From Hordeum vulgare subsp. vulgare (Eukaryota > Streptophyta > Magnoliopsida > Poales > Poaceae): a stretch of DNA of 64,000 nt. Below, piece after piece: positions 11,041 through 24,044 of the stretch (position 1 is the stretch's first letter; the number at the start of each line of letters is the position of its first letter). The translations under genes and the position numbers were made by a program. The DNA is taken from NCBI RefSeq assembly GCF_904849725.1, contig NC_058518.1, forward strand, positions 210,502,741 to 210,566,740, read 5' to 3'. Below the pieces are notes generated by a model, which worked only from the letters and a program-made list of their open reading frames with translations, did not search any database and was not told the DNA's origin.

Positions 11041-13145
11041 TGATTTCTAAAAATGGTGTGGTGCCATTTTATGTCCAATTAACCAAACAGTTGGTTGTCA
11101 AAATCTTTCCATCCACCTCTCGTTCAAAAGACAAATTTCCTCCGATTCAACTCAAAGAGAGTCAAATTTGAACTACAACTGCCTCATAGATTTCTTTTTA
11201 TTTTTCTCAAATCTCATTTCTAGGTACATAAGTTTTCCAAGATTCAACCACTAGTTAGGACCGGTCATGCCCATTGTTTTGACCGCATTTTGAAACGGTC
11301 ATGAACAAAAATGGAAAACCTTCGCATTCTGTCATTATATGTGACCAAGTTAAGAGGAAAAGTAATAAACTTGTAATACGACAATTATTTTAAAAAAGTG
11401 TTCTCACAAATGAGCTATCATGTGTGAAGATTCATGGCTTTCAAGTCAAATGACCAATCTTCATCTTCTTTGGACGAAAAAATCCTTTTCCATTTTCATC
11501 TTACAATGGCAAACATTGTTGCCTAAGGAATTTTTCATTTTCTTTGGACGAAAAATTCATTTTCCATGTTTCGAGTGCCCAAAATGAGTTTTTTGAGAAG
11601 GACCTACCATATATTTGCTGCAAAATTGGACCAAATCATTTTTCTAAAATACTAGGCCATATTCAATATACACTTGACCAAATGGTTGGGTGTCAAAATC
11701 TTTTATCCACCTCTCGTGAAAAAGACAAATTTTCATCGATTGAGTTGGAAGCGGGTCAAATTTGAACCATAGTTGCCTTATAGTTTGATTTCTATTTTTG
11801 CCAAAAACAATTTTGACATACAAAAGTATCTATTTAATCAGAGAAACACTAAAAGTTTTCCAAGGTTCAACCACTAGCTAGGAACGGTCATACCCGCCGT
11901 TTTGACTGCATTTTGAAATGGCCATGAATTTTTTCTTGCAAAACCTTCGCATTGTGTCATTATATGTGACAAAGTTACCAGGAAAAATAATATACTTGTA
12001 ATACGGAAATTATTTAAAAAAAGTGTTCCCAGAAATGAGCTATCATGTGTGAAGATTCGTGGCTTTCAAGCCAAATGATCAATCTTATGGCGACATTCAT
12101 GGTATTGTTTGTTGTAATGATCTAATATTATGCACAAGGGTGCATATTGTAATGGAAAACAATGTTGACTAAGGAAGTTTCATTTTCTTTTGATGAAAAA
12201 TTCATTTTCCAATTTTTGAGGGCCCAAAATAAGTTTTTTTGTGCAGGACATACCATATATTTTTTGTAAAAGTGGACCAAACATTTTTCTAAAATATTAG
12301 GCCAAATTTAATTTACAATTGAACAAATGGTTTGTTGTCAAAATCTTTTATCCAACTCTTGTTAAAAAGACAAATTTTCGTCGATCTAGTTGGAAGCTGG
12401 TCAAATTTGAACTGCAACTGCCTTATAGTTTGTTCCTTATTTTTTCCAAAAATCATTTTTAGGTACACAAGTACCTATTTCATCATAGAAACACCAAAAC
12501 TTTTCCAAGATTCAACCACTAGCTAGGAACGATAATACCCGTCGTTTTGACCGCATTTTGAAATGGGCACGAAAAGTTTAAAAAGAATTATTGGAAAACC
12601 TTCGCATTGTGTCAATATATGTGACCAAGTTACTAGGTAGTATAAGAAACTTGTAATATGACAATAATTTTAAAAAAGTATTCTCAAAATGACCTATCAT
12701 GTGTGAAGATTCATGGCTTTCAAGCGAAATGATCAATCTTATGGCAGCATTCATGCAATAGTTTGTTGAAATGATATAATATTATGCAAAAGGGTGGATA
12801 ATGTAATGGCAAACAATGTTAAATAAGGAAGTCTTCATTTTCTTTGGACGAAAAATTCATTTTCCATTTTTGGAGTGCCCAAAAAGAGTTTTTTTGTGAA
12901 GGACCTACCATATATATGTTGCAAAATTGTAGCAAATCAATTTTCTAAAATACTAGGCCATATTTAATGTACAATTGACCAAATGGTTGGGTGTTAAATT
13001 TTTTGATCAACCTCTCATCAAAAAGACAATTTTTCGCTGATTCAGGTAGAAGTGGGTCAAGTTTGAACTATATCTGCCTTATAGCTTGATCTTTATTTTT
13101 TTTAATCATTTCTAGGTGCATTAGTATCTATTTAATCATAAATAC
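11041..13145. repeat. Tandem repeat of about 600-655 bp, some 3.5 copies
   Basis: The text ACCAAATGGTTGGGTGTCAA with its variants recurs near 11090, 11677, 12317 and 12975. Each is followed by an AAAGACAAATT-like and GTCAAATTTGAAC-like block. Each unit also carries a palindromic-looking GGTCAT...TTTTGACCGCATTTTGAAA...GTCATGA block and a TTCGCATTGTGTCATTATATG block. Copies are clearly diverged. The array is mirrored at about 45290-47440. The GGTCAT/TGACC content suggests amplified internal binding sites of the same CACTA family. Confidence 0.8.
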
Positions 13146-14569
13146 ATGGTGTGGTGGAGAGACGTCGAGGTTTGGATGCTGGGCGATGGCCCCAACTCCA
13201 GAGCGCGTAAACTAGCATGCCAGCTCGTGTGGTCACCGCGTGACCGTGGAGTTGCCACAAGTTCTGGGTGGACTAGGCATGTCTGGTGGGTTGGACAATC
13301 CCTCGGTAGGTGTTAGTAATAAGGATACAATAAAAGAATCTCAAAAGAAGACTGAACTAAGCTCAAACATGAATCAGCCAAGTGTTTGATCAGCGATGGG
13401 GGGAAATGCACATGGACAATGGGCCGAAATTTTGGCTGAAGATGATCATCTACTAAGGAGACTGTCTTGGCAATTTTTGAGCTCAAATTGATGATCCTAG
13501 GTGGAATTTTCTTTGCAGAGTACCAAACTGGGAGGAACTATGGATGTTGAAGCTGGGCTCAAATGAATGAATGGATCCTAGCTAGTACTTCCTTCACAAA
13601 GTTTCTTTGTGGATAGAAACTTTGGAAATTTTCTGAGGAATATTTACTAGGAAAATGGAGCTGAATTTTGGTATGTGACAAAGCTTTGTATATGGAATAT
13701 GTCCCAAATAGTTTGAGGGCAATAGGAGGGGTATAGATAGCACTTGCTTTGAAATGTGCCAATCAGGACACAAAATGCTAATTGAAACTGGGCTTATATA
13801 GATGATTGGATTGAGCTGCAATTTGGAGGAGGATGATAATTTGGGCACATTAAGGCAGTGCAAAAATTTCATAAAATTTGGATAAATAAAAAATTATACT
13901 TCCTTCACGATGCTCTCCACTTAACAGAACATTGGGAAAATATTGAGGGAAATTGTCCAAATTAATTGAGCTAAAATTTGGTGGAAGGAGGTTCTATGTT
14001 CCGTCTCATCTCGTGGTAAATTTTCATCAACTATAAAGTAATATAAAATGTACTTGCTTCAGAAACTGAAAATATTACCAAAAACAAAGATGAGCTCACA
14101 TGGATTGTTAGATGCGGCTCAAATTTTGTGGAGAGCTATGGTTTGGGCATATAGAAGATGTGAGAAAAATTCAACTCATTAGGATATCCCTACCTAGTAA
14201 TACCTTTACAAAGCTTCTATCTGAACACAAACTCTGGAAATATGCTGAGAAATATTTACTAGGAAAACGGAGATGAAGTTTTTCATGAGGCAATGATTTG
14301 GATAGGCAAGAGTGCCCAAAATGTTTGAGGGCAATCAAGAAAATATAAATAGAACATCCTTCACAAAGTGCTATTCAAAACAGAATAGGAAAATGAATAT
14401 TTCTAAATTATTTGCGAACTAGGGAAGGAAGGGTTTTGACATATTTGAGTAATATGTCATCCAAAGAATTTATGTGAATTTTTGGGGAATTTTGGGAACG
14501 ATAGAATAGTAGGTTGCTTCACAAACTAGGGCAAAAATTGACACATAGACATGACACATAGGCAAAACT
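13146..14569. repeat. CACTA interior with a second imperfect tandem repeat of about 620 bp
   Basis: Blocks such as TATTTACTAGGAAAATGGAG (about 13640) recur at about 14260 with preceding CTTCACAAAG and following TTTGAGGGCAAT blocks, a spacing near 620 bp. The first 180 bp (13146-13325) are GC-richer and unique. The mirror copy has about 230 bp extra at 44620-44850, probably part of another unit lost here. Confidence 0.55.
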
Positions 14570-14832
14570 GATGATGTGGCACCTAGTCATAGCTATGACC
14601 ATCTATATTGGTCATAATTAGCTAGAAATTAGGCAGCGAACCAGGGCTATCTGCTTTACGACCATTTCTCATAAGGAAATTATGACCTTTTTTATCAAAT
14701 TGGTCGTTATGGTTTGGGGATGGAGCCTCCCGAACAGCTTACGACCAATTTTTCTCAATTTGTCGTAGATTTACGACCATTTCAGCCAGGGTCACTGCGA
14801 GAAGTTCACTAGTTGACATATTTCTTGTAGTG
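14570..14832. repeat. CACTA right terminus and subterminal repeats
   Basis: It contains several GACCAT, GGTCGT and TACGACC motifs and ends in the terminal inverted repeat TTGACATATTTCTTGTAGTG at 14832. Confidence 0.85.
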
Positions 14833-17610
14833 GCTTATTCTTGCTCTTCTATAAGTTCCATTGTCTAAAGTTATTGGACTATATGTTGTGTCCACGCTGG
14901 AGCTTGTGGCTCAATGACAAGGATTAAAGGCATATCTTCTGTCGTGGGAGCGTTGGCTTCAATGTCAAGTACTTGATATCCTGTCGGAGTTTGCTGCTCA
15001 CCCGCAAGCAATGTGCTGTTTTCGGCAACTTTGTTAGGAATGGTTGGTAGCTACGCCAGAAATTAGTCACAAGAATTAATTTTCTCTTCTTGAATTGCCT
15101 CATTGATGGTGTGATAGATGGCTGAGTCTGTTGGACAACAAAAGTCATAGGTTACACATGCAGCTTCTAAACAACATGTTTTGACAAGTCATTAGGAATG
15201 TTGTTTTCAGAATGGGGAACATGCTCCGTTTGGAGACCGTCAAAGTTCTCTTCCAATTTTTTTACTTTATCGACATAAGCTTCCATCAAAAGGCTCTTAT
15301 AATCCTTGTTTACTTCACGTACGACAAGCTATGAACCTCCTCGAACGATTAGCTTCTTGATGCCAAGATAAACCCTAATTCATAGACTGATAAGCGGTCT
15401 TTCATATTCAGTAGTGTTGTTTGTCGATAGCTCCCTCGGAAAGTGCATTTGGATCATCTACTTGAGGAACTCTCTGGTGCGTGCGACAAGCAGCATGCCG
15501 GCCATCGGCGCCTTGCAGTGAAAAGGATTCTAAAGTACATAATCCACTCTTAAGGTGTTTCCTTATCAGGGAGGGATGTTTTTGTAATTTCCTCGTCTTG
15601 CATTGGTGTCCATTCGGTAATGAATTCCGCCAATGCTCTCCTTTGGGTAGTTGTTGTGCTTTCAAAACTTTGATCAATGCTGGCCAGCCCCAACGCCCAC
15701 TCAACAATCCTATTGGTGGCTTCTGGATTCCACAAGATGTGTTGTATGGAAAGTGAGTGACGAGGGTGATCTGGTGTTCTTCAAAGTAATGGCGCAACTT
15801 CCGGGAGGCAATGAGGAGGCAGAAAAGCAAATTTTGCATGCCATAATATCTTAACCTAGCCCCGTGCGGAAGAGAGATGACAAAATATACTCGGCGGTGC
15901 ACCATCTTCTTCTTCTGCACAACTTGTTGATTTTCTTCTTGTGGTGTATTTGTATTTGCAGCACCTAGGATTTCCGGAGTTAAATCTCGCTTGCCGACTG
16001 TCAGCTTAGGAGTTTCTACCTCTTTGTTCTTGGCTTCTCTCTCTGCCACAAGTGCAGCACTAACCACTTGATTGGTTGCTAAAAAATATAGCATCAAAGG
16101 CTCTTGCGGCATAGGCACAAGTAGTACTGACATCGAAGATAGGTACTTTTTCACATCTTGGAGCGCTGTCTCCGCTTCCGGAGTCCATTTCATTGGACCT
16201 TCCTCTTTCAAAATCTTGAAAAAACGATAGTGTGCATTCTGCACACTTAGAAATGAACATACCAAGGGCGGAAATACAACCTGCCAAGCGGTGCACATCC
16301 TTGACGCCCTTCGGTACCTCCAACTGCTTAGTTTCTTCGATCTCGGCGGGATTGGCTTCAATACTGTGCTAGGACACTAAGAACCCGAGGAGCTTGCTGG
16401 ATGGAATGCCAAACACGCACTTCACAGGATTGAGCTTCAAATTTATCTTGCGCAAGTTGTCAAATGTCTCTTGTAGGTCTTTGAATCAATGTGGCCTCGT
16501 GTTTTGTCTTGACCATTATATCAGCCATATATGTTTCCACATTTTTGTGTATATGGGGCTAAAAACCAATTTGATAGCTCTTGCAAATGTTAAGATAACA
16601 CTTCTTAGTCTGAAAGGCATATGCTTAAAGAAGTATGTTCCACACGGAGTAATAAATTTGGTTTTCTCTTTATCTTCCCTCATGATAATGACAGTAAGCA
16701 TCAAGGAAGGAGACTACACCGCAGCCGACAGTGGACTCCACTATTTGATCAATGCACGTCAAAAGAAAGGGATCTTTTGGACAAGCTTTATTTATATCAG
16801 TAAATTCGATACATAGCCTCCACTCTCAGTTTGCCTTCCTAACTACCACTGGGCTCGCCAACCAAGTTTGGTGGATCACTCCCTAATTAAGTCTGCCACT
16901 TCTAATTTCTTGATCTCTTCGACAATCAACTCTTGGCAGTCTAGATCTTCCTTCTTGACCTTATGCTTGATGGCATCTGCATGAGGCCAGACAGAAAGGT
17001 GGTGCTCCACCATCTCTCTGGGAACACTGAGGATGTCAGATGGTTTCCAAGAAAACACATTGACATTCCCCCGCAAGAAGGAGATGAGCTCAATTTCCTA
17101 TTTATTGTTGAGGGTGTCACTTATGGTAAAAGTGCCATCCTTGCCATCCTCACGTGCATTCACTTGCTTCGTATTGGGGGTTGCCACTTTGATCTTATTT
17201 CTCCTTGCGACGGAGCTCTTCGCTAAGTCCTTGGCGGGCATTCCGTTGTCCATTGTGCACTTCCCGAAGTCCTTGCGAGAGGTATTGTTGGTAGTCTTGT
17301 TCTTCTTCTCCCCGAAAGCTTTTTCGGCAGGAGCAGTGCCCTGTCGGCAGATGCTGTGACTGCCTCCTAGTAGAGCTTGTTGGCGCAGAGGATAATGCTT
17401 TTGCTGTTGGTATGGATGGTGATGACGCTCATCAGCCCTGGCATCTTCAGAGTATTGTAGGCATAGTGGGAAGCTCCGATCAATTTTGCTACCGACGGAC
17501 GACCCATGATACCATTGTAAGGTAGTGGTATCTTGCTTTGACCTTTTAAATAGTAGGAAAAGCTCTACTGCATTTGTATCAAAACCACTAACACTGTACA
17601 ACACTTAAAT
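14833..17610 (-). pseudogene. Tat-lineage Gypsy polyprotein: protease tail, RT, RNase H, linker
   Basis: On the minus strand the order is as follows. A protease-to-RT linker lies at about 17600-17098 (VSGFDTNAVELFL to TFTISDTLNNK). The RT start is at 17076-16876 (VPREMVEHHL, IKKLEVADLI). The RT core runs to about 16400. RNase H lies at about 16210-15700 (KWTPEAETALQDVKKYL, ATNQVVSAALVAERE, LIASRKLRHYFEEH). A linker at about 15300-14850 leads to the integrase. The catalytic YxDD box is degraded: the mirror copy reads AYIADIMVKTK, with the first Asp changed to Ala. At least four frames must be joined. The wording is typical of the Tat/Retand-type Gypsy lineage of grasses. The CACTA element interrupts it between linker and integrase. 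Confidence 0.85.
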
Positions 17611-17629
17611 GGAAAACAAAGCTAAGAAC

Positions 17630-19843
17630 AAAAGGGAAAGGGAAATCTATTGAGTTCCTATAGGTAGTTGTATCATTAATTGGTGTTTACAATGGCAGTA
17701 ATATGTTGTTGTTTTTTACTACAGGCCCTAAAGTTTCAGTTCCCAAAGTGAGTTTTAAATCTTGTTTTCCAGGATGCAACTGAAGGGGAGACCCCCATAA
17801 ATAAGTTATTCTTTCATTCTTTCGGGGCCTCCATTTAGCCTCAAGAATGATGTCAATGGCCAGTGGCTTTTGTATTTCCCTTTGGCTACTTCAATGAGCT
17901 TGAGTCTATTAGAATGGTGTGTCCAGTCAATAAGTTTCCGAATGTGTAATGAACCAATAGGTGCTCTACTGTTTCTTCAACATTTGTGTCACATAGTAAA
18001 TAATCAAAGTTATTTCCAATGTTGTAATGTCTTCTTTTTAGCATGTTGTGAGTTTTGAGGCTGTTAGAGAGCGGGAATCAGTCGAAGACCTTAATCTTGG
18101 GTATCCAGGTTGACTTGCAAAGCCACTTATACGCCGGATGGACTTGCACCTCCCTGAAATAATATGCATAATATTCTTTGGTCTTGAATTGAGTCTTCCC
18201 TCAAATATAGGTCCATATATCATGATTTTATCTAGAGATATATGTGTCTAGGGTTTCAACCTGCATTTGTTCGACTTCCTCATGGACTAGGACAGAGAGA
18301 GGTAATTGTAATACCACATTTGGATTTTTAATATGGAGGAAGTCATTGAATGAAATATCTTCTCTTGTTGTGTAGGAGTATGCTTGTGGGAAGGTTTTAG
18401 AAAACATTTCTTGGTTCGAGTAATCCTTCCAACAGAGAGTCGTGTCTCCGCTTCTCACCTAAATTGAGGTAATTCCCCTCTAGGTGGGGTTTAGTTGCCT
18501 AACATCTCTCCACTAGAATGATCTACATGGGTCTGAAGCATGAGGGCTTGATTTGCTATAGTATGTGTCCCAAATCAGTTTCACCCACGGAATGTCATGT
18601 CGATTATAAAATTTATGAAGGAATTTGAGCAGCATTGCATCGTCATGGACTTGAATGTCAAGCATGCCTAGCTTTCTATGCATCTTCAGGAGGCACATTA
18701 TGTCCCATGCAGCCAAAGAATTACTTTTCACACTACTATCATTCTTTTTTCTCCATAGGGATTGATATGATCTTTTCAAGTTGTTCCACTATCTTTGGAT
18801 GGAGTTGAATTGTGCCCATGGAGAAGAGGGCCCACGACGTGACGATTGAGTTGACAAGGGCTAGTTTACCAGCGTGTGACATTAGTAGCATTGTCACTAT
18901 AATTTTGCATTTTGTTCGACACACTACCGAAGTAAGGTCTTGAACTGATGGTTTTTTGGTACAAAGCGGCAGCCCCAGGTATGTAGATGGCATGGAAGCC
19001 ACAATACACCCAAAGATTGACATGATTCTATCACAAAGGTTTGTTGGTGTGTTAATAGGCATGATTGTAGATTTCTCAAAATTAAGTCAACGCCCAATTG
19101 ATGATGCATAGTTAGTGAGTACGAATTTCCACAACTTTGCTTGTGTTGGACATGCAGACAGGATTATAAGCATGTCATCAGCATATTGTGTCGCCGGAAA
19201 GTCTACACTACTATTCTCATTGATTAGATGGGTTAAGCATTGTTTGCGCAGAGCATCATTGATCGTAGCTTGGAGAAGTTCTGCGGCAAGAACAAAGATC
19301 AAGGGGGCAGGGGGTCTTCTTGGCGTACACCACATTTACATGGGAATTGGCGGCTTGGAAATCCGTTAAGCAAAATTGAAGGTTTTTCCAGAGGAGAATA
19401 GGCATTGGATCCATTAAAGCCATCGTTTGTAGAAACCCATTTTCTTGATCACTTGTATCATAGCAGAATGATCTATGGTGTCAAATTCATTTGTGAAGTC
19501 GAGTTAAAGCAAAATGATATGTACTTAGAGACTTGGCATTGATGAATGAATTAAAAAGCCCATGCAAGGTAGTCATGTATTGATGAGCCCTTCAGAAATT
19601 CGTATTGGTTATTATGAACTAGACCGTGGATGACTTTGTGTGCTCGATTAGCAAGAAGATTAGTCACAATTTTGAGGCAAGAACTAAGTAATGTGATGGG
19701 ATGGTACTCATTGACATTCTCCGGGGATTTGATCCTAGGAATCAACATGATGTGGTCATAGTTGAGACTCTCAATATCCAGAGTTCCCTCATGAATTCTG
19801 AACATAAGTGATAAAAATCTTGTTTTATAATGTGCCAACAAGG
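17630..19843 (-). pseudogene. LINE (L1-type) reverse transcriptase and zinc-finger tail, 5'-truncated
   Basis: On the minus strand, 19841-19551 encodes the non-LTR RT segment NEYHPITLLSSCLKIVTNLL, then ANRAHKVIHGLVHNNQYEFL. Positions 19335-19087 carry the catalytic box QYADDMLIILSA. Positions 19062-18739 encode STYLGLPLCTKK and HAGKLALVNSIVTSWALF, the thumb/connection region. Positions 18779-18513 continue it. A degraded zinc-knuckle region (zf-RVT-like, EETVEHLL) lies near 18000. Frames are shifted several times. No endonuclease is present because the Gypsy LTR edge at 19844 cuts the 5' side. The 3' end near 17630 is not sharp. Confidence 0.83.
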
Positions 19844-22800
19844 TGTGGGGACCCCGACTTATGAGTCGAGATCGTCGAATGAATGTGTACAGTGGTCCCA
19901 GAGATCAATGCTCACTAAACACACATATACTGAATAACAAGAGTCTTACATCCGAAATCAACGTCTGATACAATAAAGGAGCATCATGGTCAAGTCTTAC
20001 ATAGATAGGGCCAAGAAGGCCAAACACACCAACACAACTACTAGCGGAATACTTGGTAGTAAATGGCAACCCATGCCATCAACCTTAACCAACAGTCATT
20101 CTGACTGGGAAGCGTCCTAGTTCACGTGTCCGTGTCCGATGACGAATTCTTCTCCATACTCTGGTTCCTCCATGTCTGGCCATTAAAATAACCAGTGGCA
20201 AGCCAATGAGTATATTGAATGTCCTCGCAAACAACCCATGATATGGATGATGCAGTTGGTACTATAATAAAGTAATATGCATCCTTTGGGGAAAGCAAGT
20301 TTTAATTGAAACATGTGCATGGTCAATTTCTTGTATGGATATGCATCATAAGCTAGATGGTAATCATGATTACGAGTAACAGATATCATCATATCTGAGG
20401 AGGGCTGAACATCACTAGTTCACTTTATATGCCAAGTATGTAGACTTGTCATATCATCTTACTCACGTATCACCTTAATACACACACACACACTTGGTTT
20501 ACGCGGAAACGACTCGACATAGTTTAAGAAGGATTACCCAACTGTCCTTGAGCATGGACACGGCTATTCGAATAGTTTTACACTCTGCAAAGGTTGTTTC
20601 CGTGTACCCACGAGATCCGGGAATCTTCCGTGTCATCCACGTCTCGCGGTATATAACATACCCGAGGTATGTACGTGATCGTTATCGTTCCCTTGACGAC
20701 ACTAGACAAAGAGTCCACTCGATTGGTACCCAGCCCACATGATGTATGTCTTACAAGCACCAACTCTAGACCGTATCATCCATGCGAGGACCAACGATGT
20801 GCCCAGAACACGTAAAAACGGGATAGTCGACCTACCTGGTATGACCCCGTCACAAGAGTGACCACATATCACTCCCGCCACTAGTAATGCGAGCTCTTTG
20901 CTAGCACTGACCGAAGTAATCAACAAAGCCGCGTCCCATAAATGGGTATCATGGTCGCACATGTAAGGTTGGGACGGTCAACCCATCATGAATTTAATCC
21001 CATTTTTGAATCCACCCACACAAAACATTTCCGGTACACCACTTCTTTCTCAAGTTGCCATCCAGCTCAACACCATCACCCTCGGGCATTAGTCGCACCC
21101 AACAGGGTTCTTGAAAAACCTTTGATTTCAACCCTGTGTTACCATCATCATGCATATGATCATCCTATGTGTAGCACTACTACCACTTGTCAACTTTTAT
21201 CAACTTGACCCTCATAGATGGTAGGGTCATGCTCAATGCAACTGCTCCGAAGGAGCTATCGGAAACACCATGCTGGTGTGTACCGATTAACTTCACTATA
21301 TGCATATGAATAAAATAATCAACATGTCATGCATAAAACATTTTCTCACACATGGTCAAAGGGCTGCTTGCATTGATCAACTAGGTATCCGGGGTTTCGA
21401 GGTCTTTGGGTCCAAGTCCTTCGTCAAACGCATGATCTATCGTTGTAATAATAATAAGAAGAAGCACACTAAAAAACAGAGCACAAAATCATATTAAAAA
21501 TGTTACCCTATTCTGGAAGATTATATCCGTAGTTTTAAAATTGTTGGTTTCTGTTTTTCAGGTAAAAATGTATTTTTAAAGCTTCATTAAGAGAAGCTAA
21601 AAATATGTAACTAAGCTTTTTAATTAAAGTTGTGCATAAAAGTCTTTGCAAAAATTCACAGAACATAACTAATAAATTTTACAAATTTTAGAGAAATTAT
21701 GGCGGATTTTTTTTGAATTGAACTAAATATTTAATCCAATGAAAATTATTTAAAAACCTAGTTTAAAAGAAAATAGGAAAGGTCTTCACCCCTGTCCTGG
21801 CTCCGCCAGCAGCTGGGCCGGCCCAACCAGCCAACCGCCAGCCCACGCATGCGCTCGCCGTCAAGTTTTAACCTGACACACAGGCCCTGCGGTTAGTGGT
21901 AGAGAGGGGAGAGTGAGGGTCAGACAGGTCGCCGATGGGTGGGGCCTTCCTGTCGGGGTCGTCTTCCACCTTTTAACAAAGGGGTGGGGAGGCACGCCTC
22001 CGGCGGCTCCGACGCCCTCGTTGCCAAGTGAATGCAGAAATGGCACCACGACATTACCGCCTACCTGGTGGGGGTTGAAGGACCGGCGGGGAGGACCTGA
22101 GTCACCCGCGATGACGTGACCGCGGCAGAGACATTTCAGATGGTGGTGGAGATAGCTGTTATGGGCAGGGAAAAGCTCGGAGGAGAGGTGGAGAAGCTTC
22201 CCGATCTCAATACGGTCATGGATGAGGTGAGAGGAGCGCGAGAGCTGACCTGTAGCCCGAGATCGCCGGAGCTCCTAAGCGGCGACACCTTAGTCGATCT
22301 CGAGCACCGGGCTCTCCTTGCTAAAGTGGAGTGGCTAGGGGCTCTACTAAGGGTCTGGTTGAGAGGGGTGAGGTGCTGGAGTGAAGGGGGTGGGCCTATT
22401 TATAGGCCAGCAACGGTGCACCGAGCAGGGGAGTGCTGGTTGTTTCACCACGGCTGGAGGACAGGGAGATAGAGCTCGGGGCTGAAACCACGGTTTTGTG
22501 GACGTGGTTTGAGACTCCAGAGACTCAATGGGAGGAGCAGGGCCTCTGTGCGCGTGTGCTACAGGGCCGAGCCTACTGATCGAATTGGGTGGGCGGGCAC
22601 GTGTCGCCTGAGTCAGTAGAGAGGGGGAGAAGGGGGCCCTGAGGCTGCCCCGAGTCGGGTGGTTGTCGGGGACGTGGGGCGACATCGAGGGGAGGTGAGA
22701 CCCGGCTGGGGTTAGCCTCCCTTGCCTCGGATGCACCCTGTAATGCGTCTAGAGTGCAGTTTTGGCATGCCAGGGCATGCTGGCGCGATGTGGCGTGCTT

Positions 22801-24032
22801 TGTCCCTGTCTGGTGTGTCTAGGGGTGGCTTAGATGCCCCTCGGTTATTAGGAACCGAGAAGAGCAAGGCTGGTCAAAGGAGGTTGCTTTAAGAGATGCT
22901 CTCAGCTTTGAACCAGAAACTAAATTGGTGATTTTGGCTTACTCACATCGAACTAAAGAATGGCCACTCGTCTGCAGTTGAGGAGTGGTGCTGGCAACCT
23001 GTGCTGGGAGTTTGGAGTGAAGGGATTGGGTGTAGTTAGTGCTAGATGTTGTTTGACCAATCTGGCTGAATGTGTTTGATTTGTGTTTGGGGGTAGCTAA
23101 ACCTTTCCAATGATGCTGAAAGTTAACAACATTGGGTTTTAGGCAATATTAGGATGCTCTACCAAATTTGAGATCCATTGGACAAGTTTGGAAATGTAAA
23201 CTTGAAAACACCCCAAATGGACAGTTACGCCTTCTTAAAAGGAAATGTGAGCATTTTAATCCCCACAAATTCAGTTCTTTGCATAGACTCCTTATTTGGC
23301 ATAGTGAACACTCCTGCAAAGTTTTAGGCCATTTGGGCAAACTTTGCAATGTAGAGTTGCTCCAACTTGAATCTGCCCAGGGAGGGTTTCATGATTATTT
23401 GATGAACTAAACCACCTTGGAATGAGGTGAAACTTGGTATGCTCACCAAATATAGCTTGGGGAACATGCTAGAAGTTTCTGCAAATTTATTGAGAATATT
23501 TCCTTTGGAAATATTTCAAAAGGCCAAAATAGACATAATAGATTTTCAAAGGTTTTCTCAAATATTTTGAACATAAACAGGGGTTGAAAATCTTTTGTAT
23601 GGAAAATATATGTCCTGTGAGTATTTCCAAATTTTCTCAGATTTTTCTAAGGTAGAAAACTAATTTTCCACCCAGAAATATCATTTCTGGCCTCAGAAAA
23701 GGACATGCTAATAAAATAGAAAAATATATAATAAAATAATTATTTTATGATTTTGGAAAGTTATAATAGTGTTAAATCAGAATTCAATTTTTGGGTGAAG
23801 GCAACCCCTTGAAATCATGGACTTGTAGTGCAAACACAAAGCAAGGTTTTGATGTAACAAAATGAGAAAATGATTTTTATGAAAATATTATGTTATAAAA
23901 ATCATTTTTAGATCCAAACACTCAATCATACATACAATCATGGCACTCATAGCACTTGCTTAAAAAGTTTTAATCAAATCCAAATTTTTTAAAAGGTTAC
24001 AACATAAGGCAAAGTGAAAATAGGGTGTGACA
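19844..24032 (-). repeat. 4.19-kb Gypsy 3' LTR
   Basis: On the minus strand it begins TGTCACACCC at 24032 and ends GGTCCCCACA at 19844, a TG..CA LTR. A polypurine tract GTAAGGGGGATAGGTC lies directly upstream (24033-24048). The GC-rich part at about 21800-22740 contains a TATA-like CTATTTATAGG at 22398-22408 and a leader-like region, so it probably holds the promoter. Open frames there are not protein-coding. A (CA)7 microsatellite is at 20481-20494. No target duplication can be tested because the other LTR is absent. Confidence 0.87.
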
Positions 24033-24044
24033 GACCTATCCCCC

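Larger units (their letters stand above)
6658..14832. mobile_element. Non-autonomous 8.2-kb CACTA element, complete
   Basis: It begins CACTACAAGAAATATGTCAA at 6658 and ends with the inverted form (TTGACATATTTCTTGTAGTG) at 14832, giving about 20-bp terminal inverted repeats. Flanking trinucleotides are ACT (6655-6657) and GCT (14833-14835), a 3-bp target duplication with one change. Deleting the element and one trinucleotide restores the Gypsy reading frame as GQEEAERVGRQ, as expected of this polyprotein. Both ends are rich in ACGACC/GGTCGT motifs. No transposase is seen; it carries a captured host gene fragment and several tandem repeats. The right arm keeps the portion 43362 to about 49634. 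Confidence 0.9.

Noticed and set aside
22116..22736. Genes in the GC-rich part of the Gypsy LTR
   Set aside because: The sequence lies well inside LTR boundaries in both arms, frames differ between arms, and a TATA-like site suggests a promoter/leader region.
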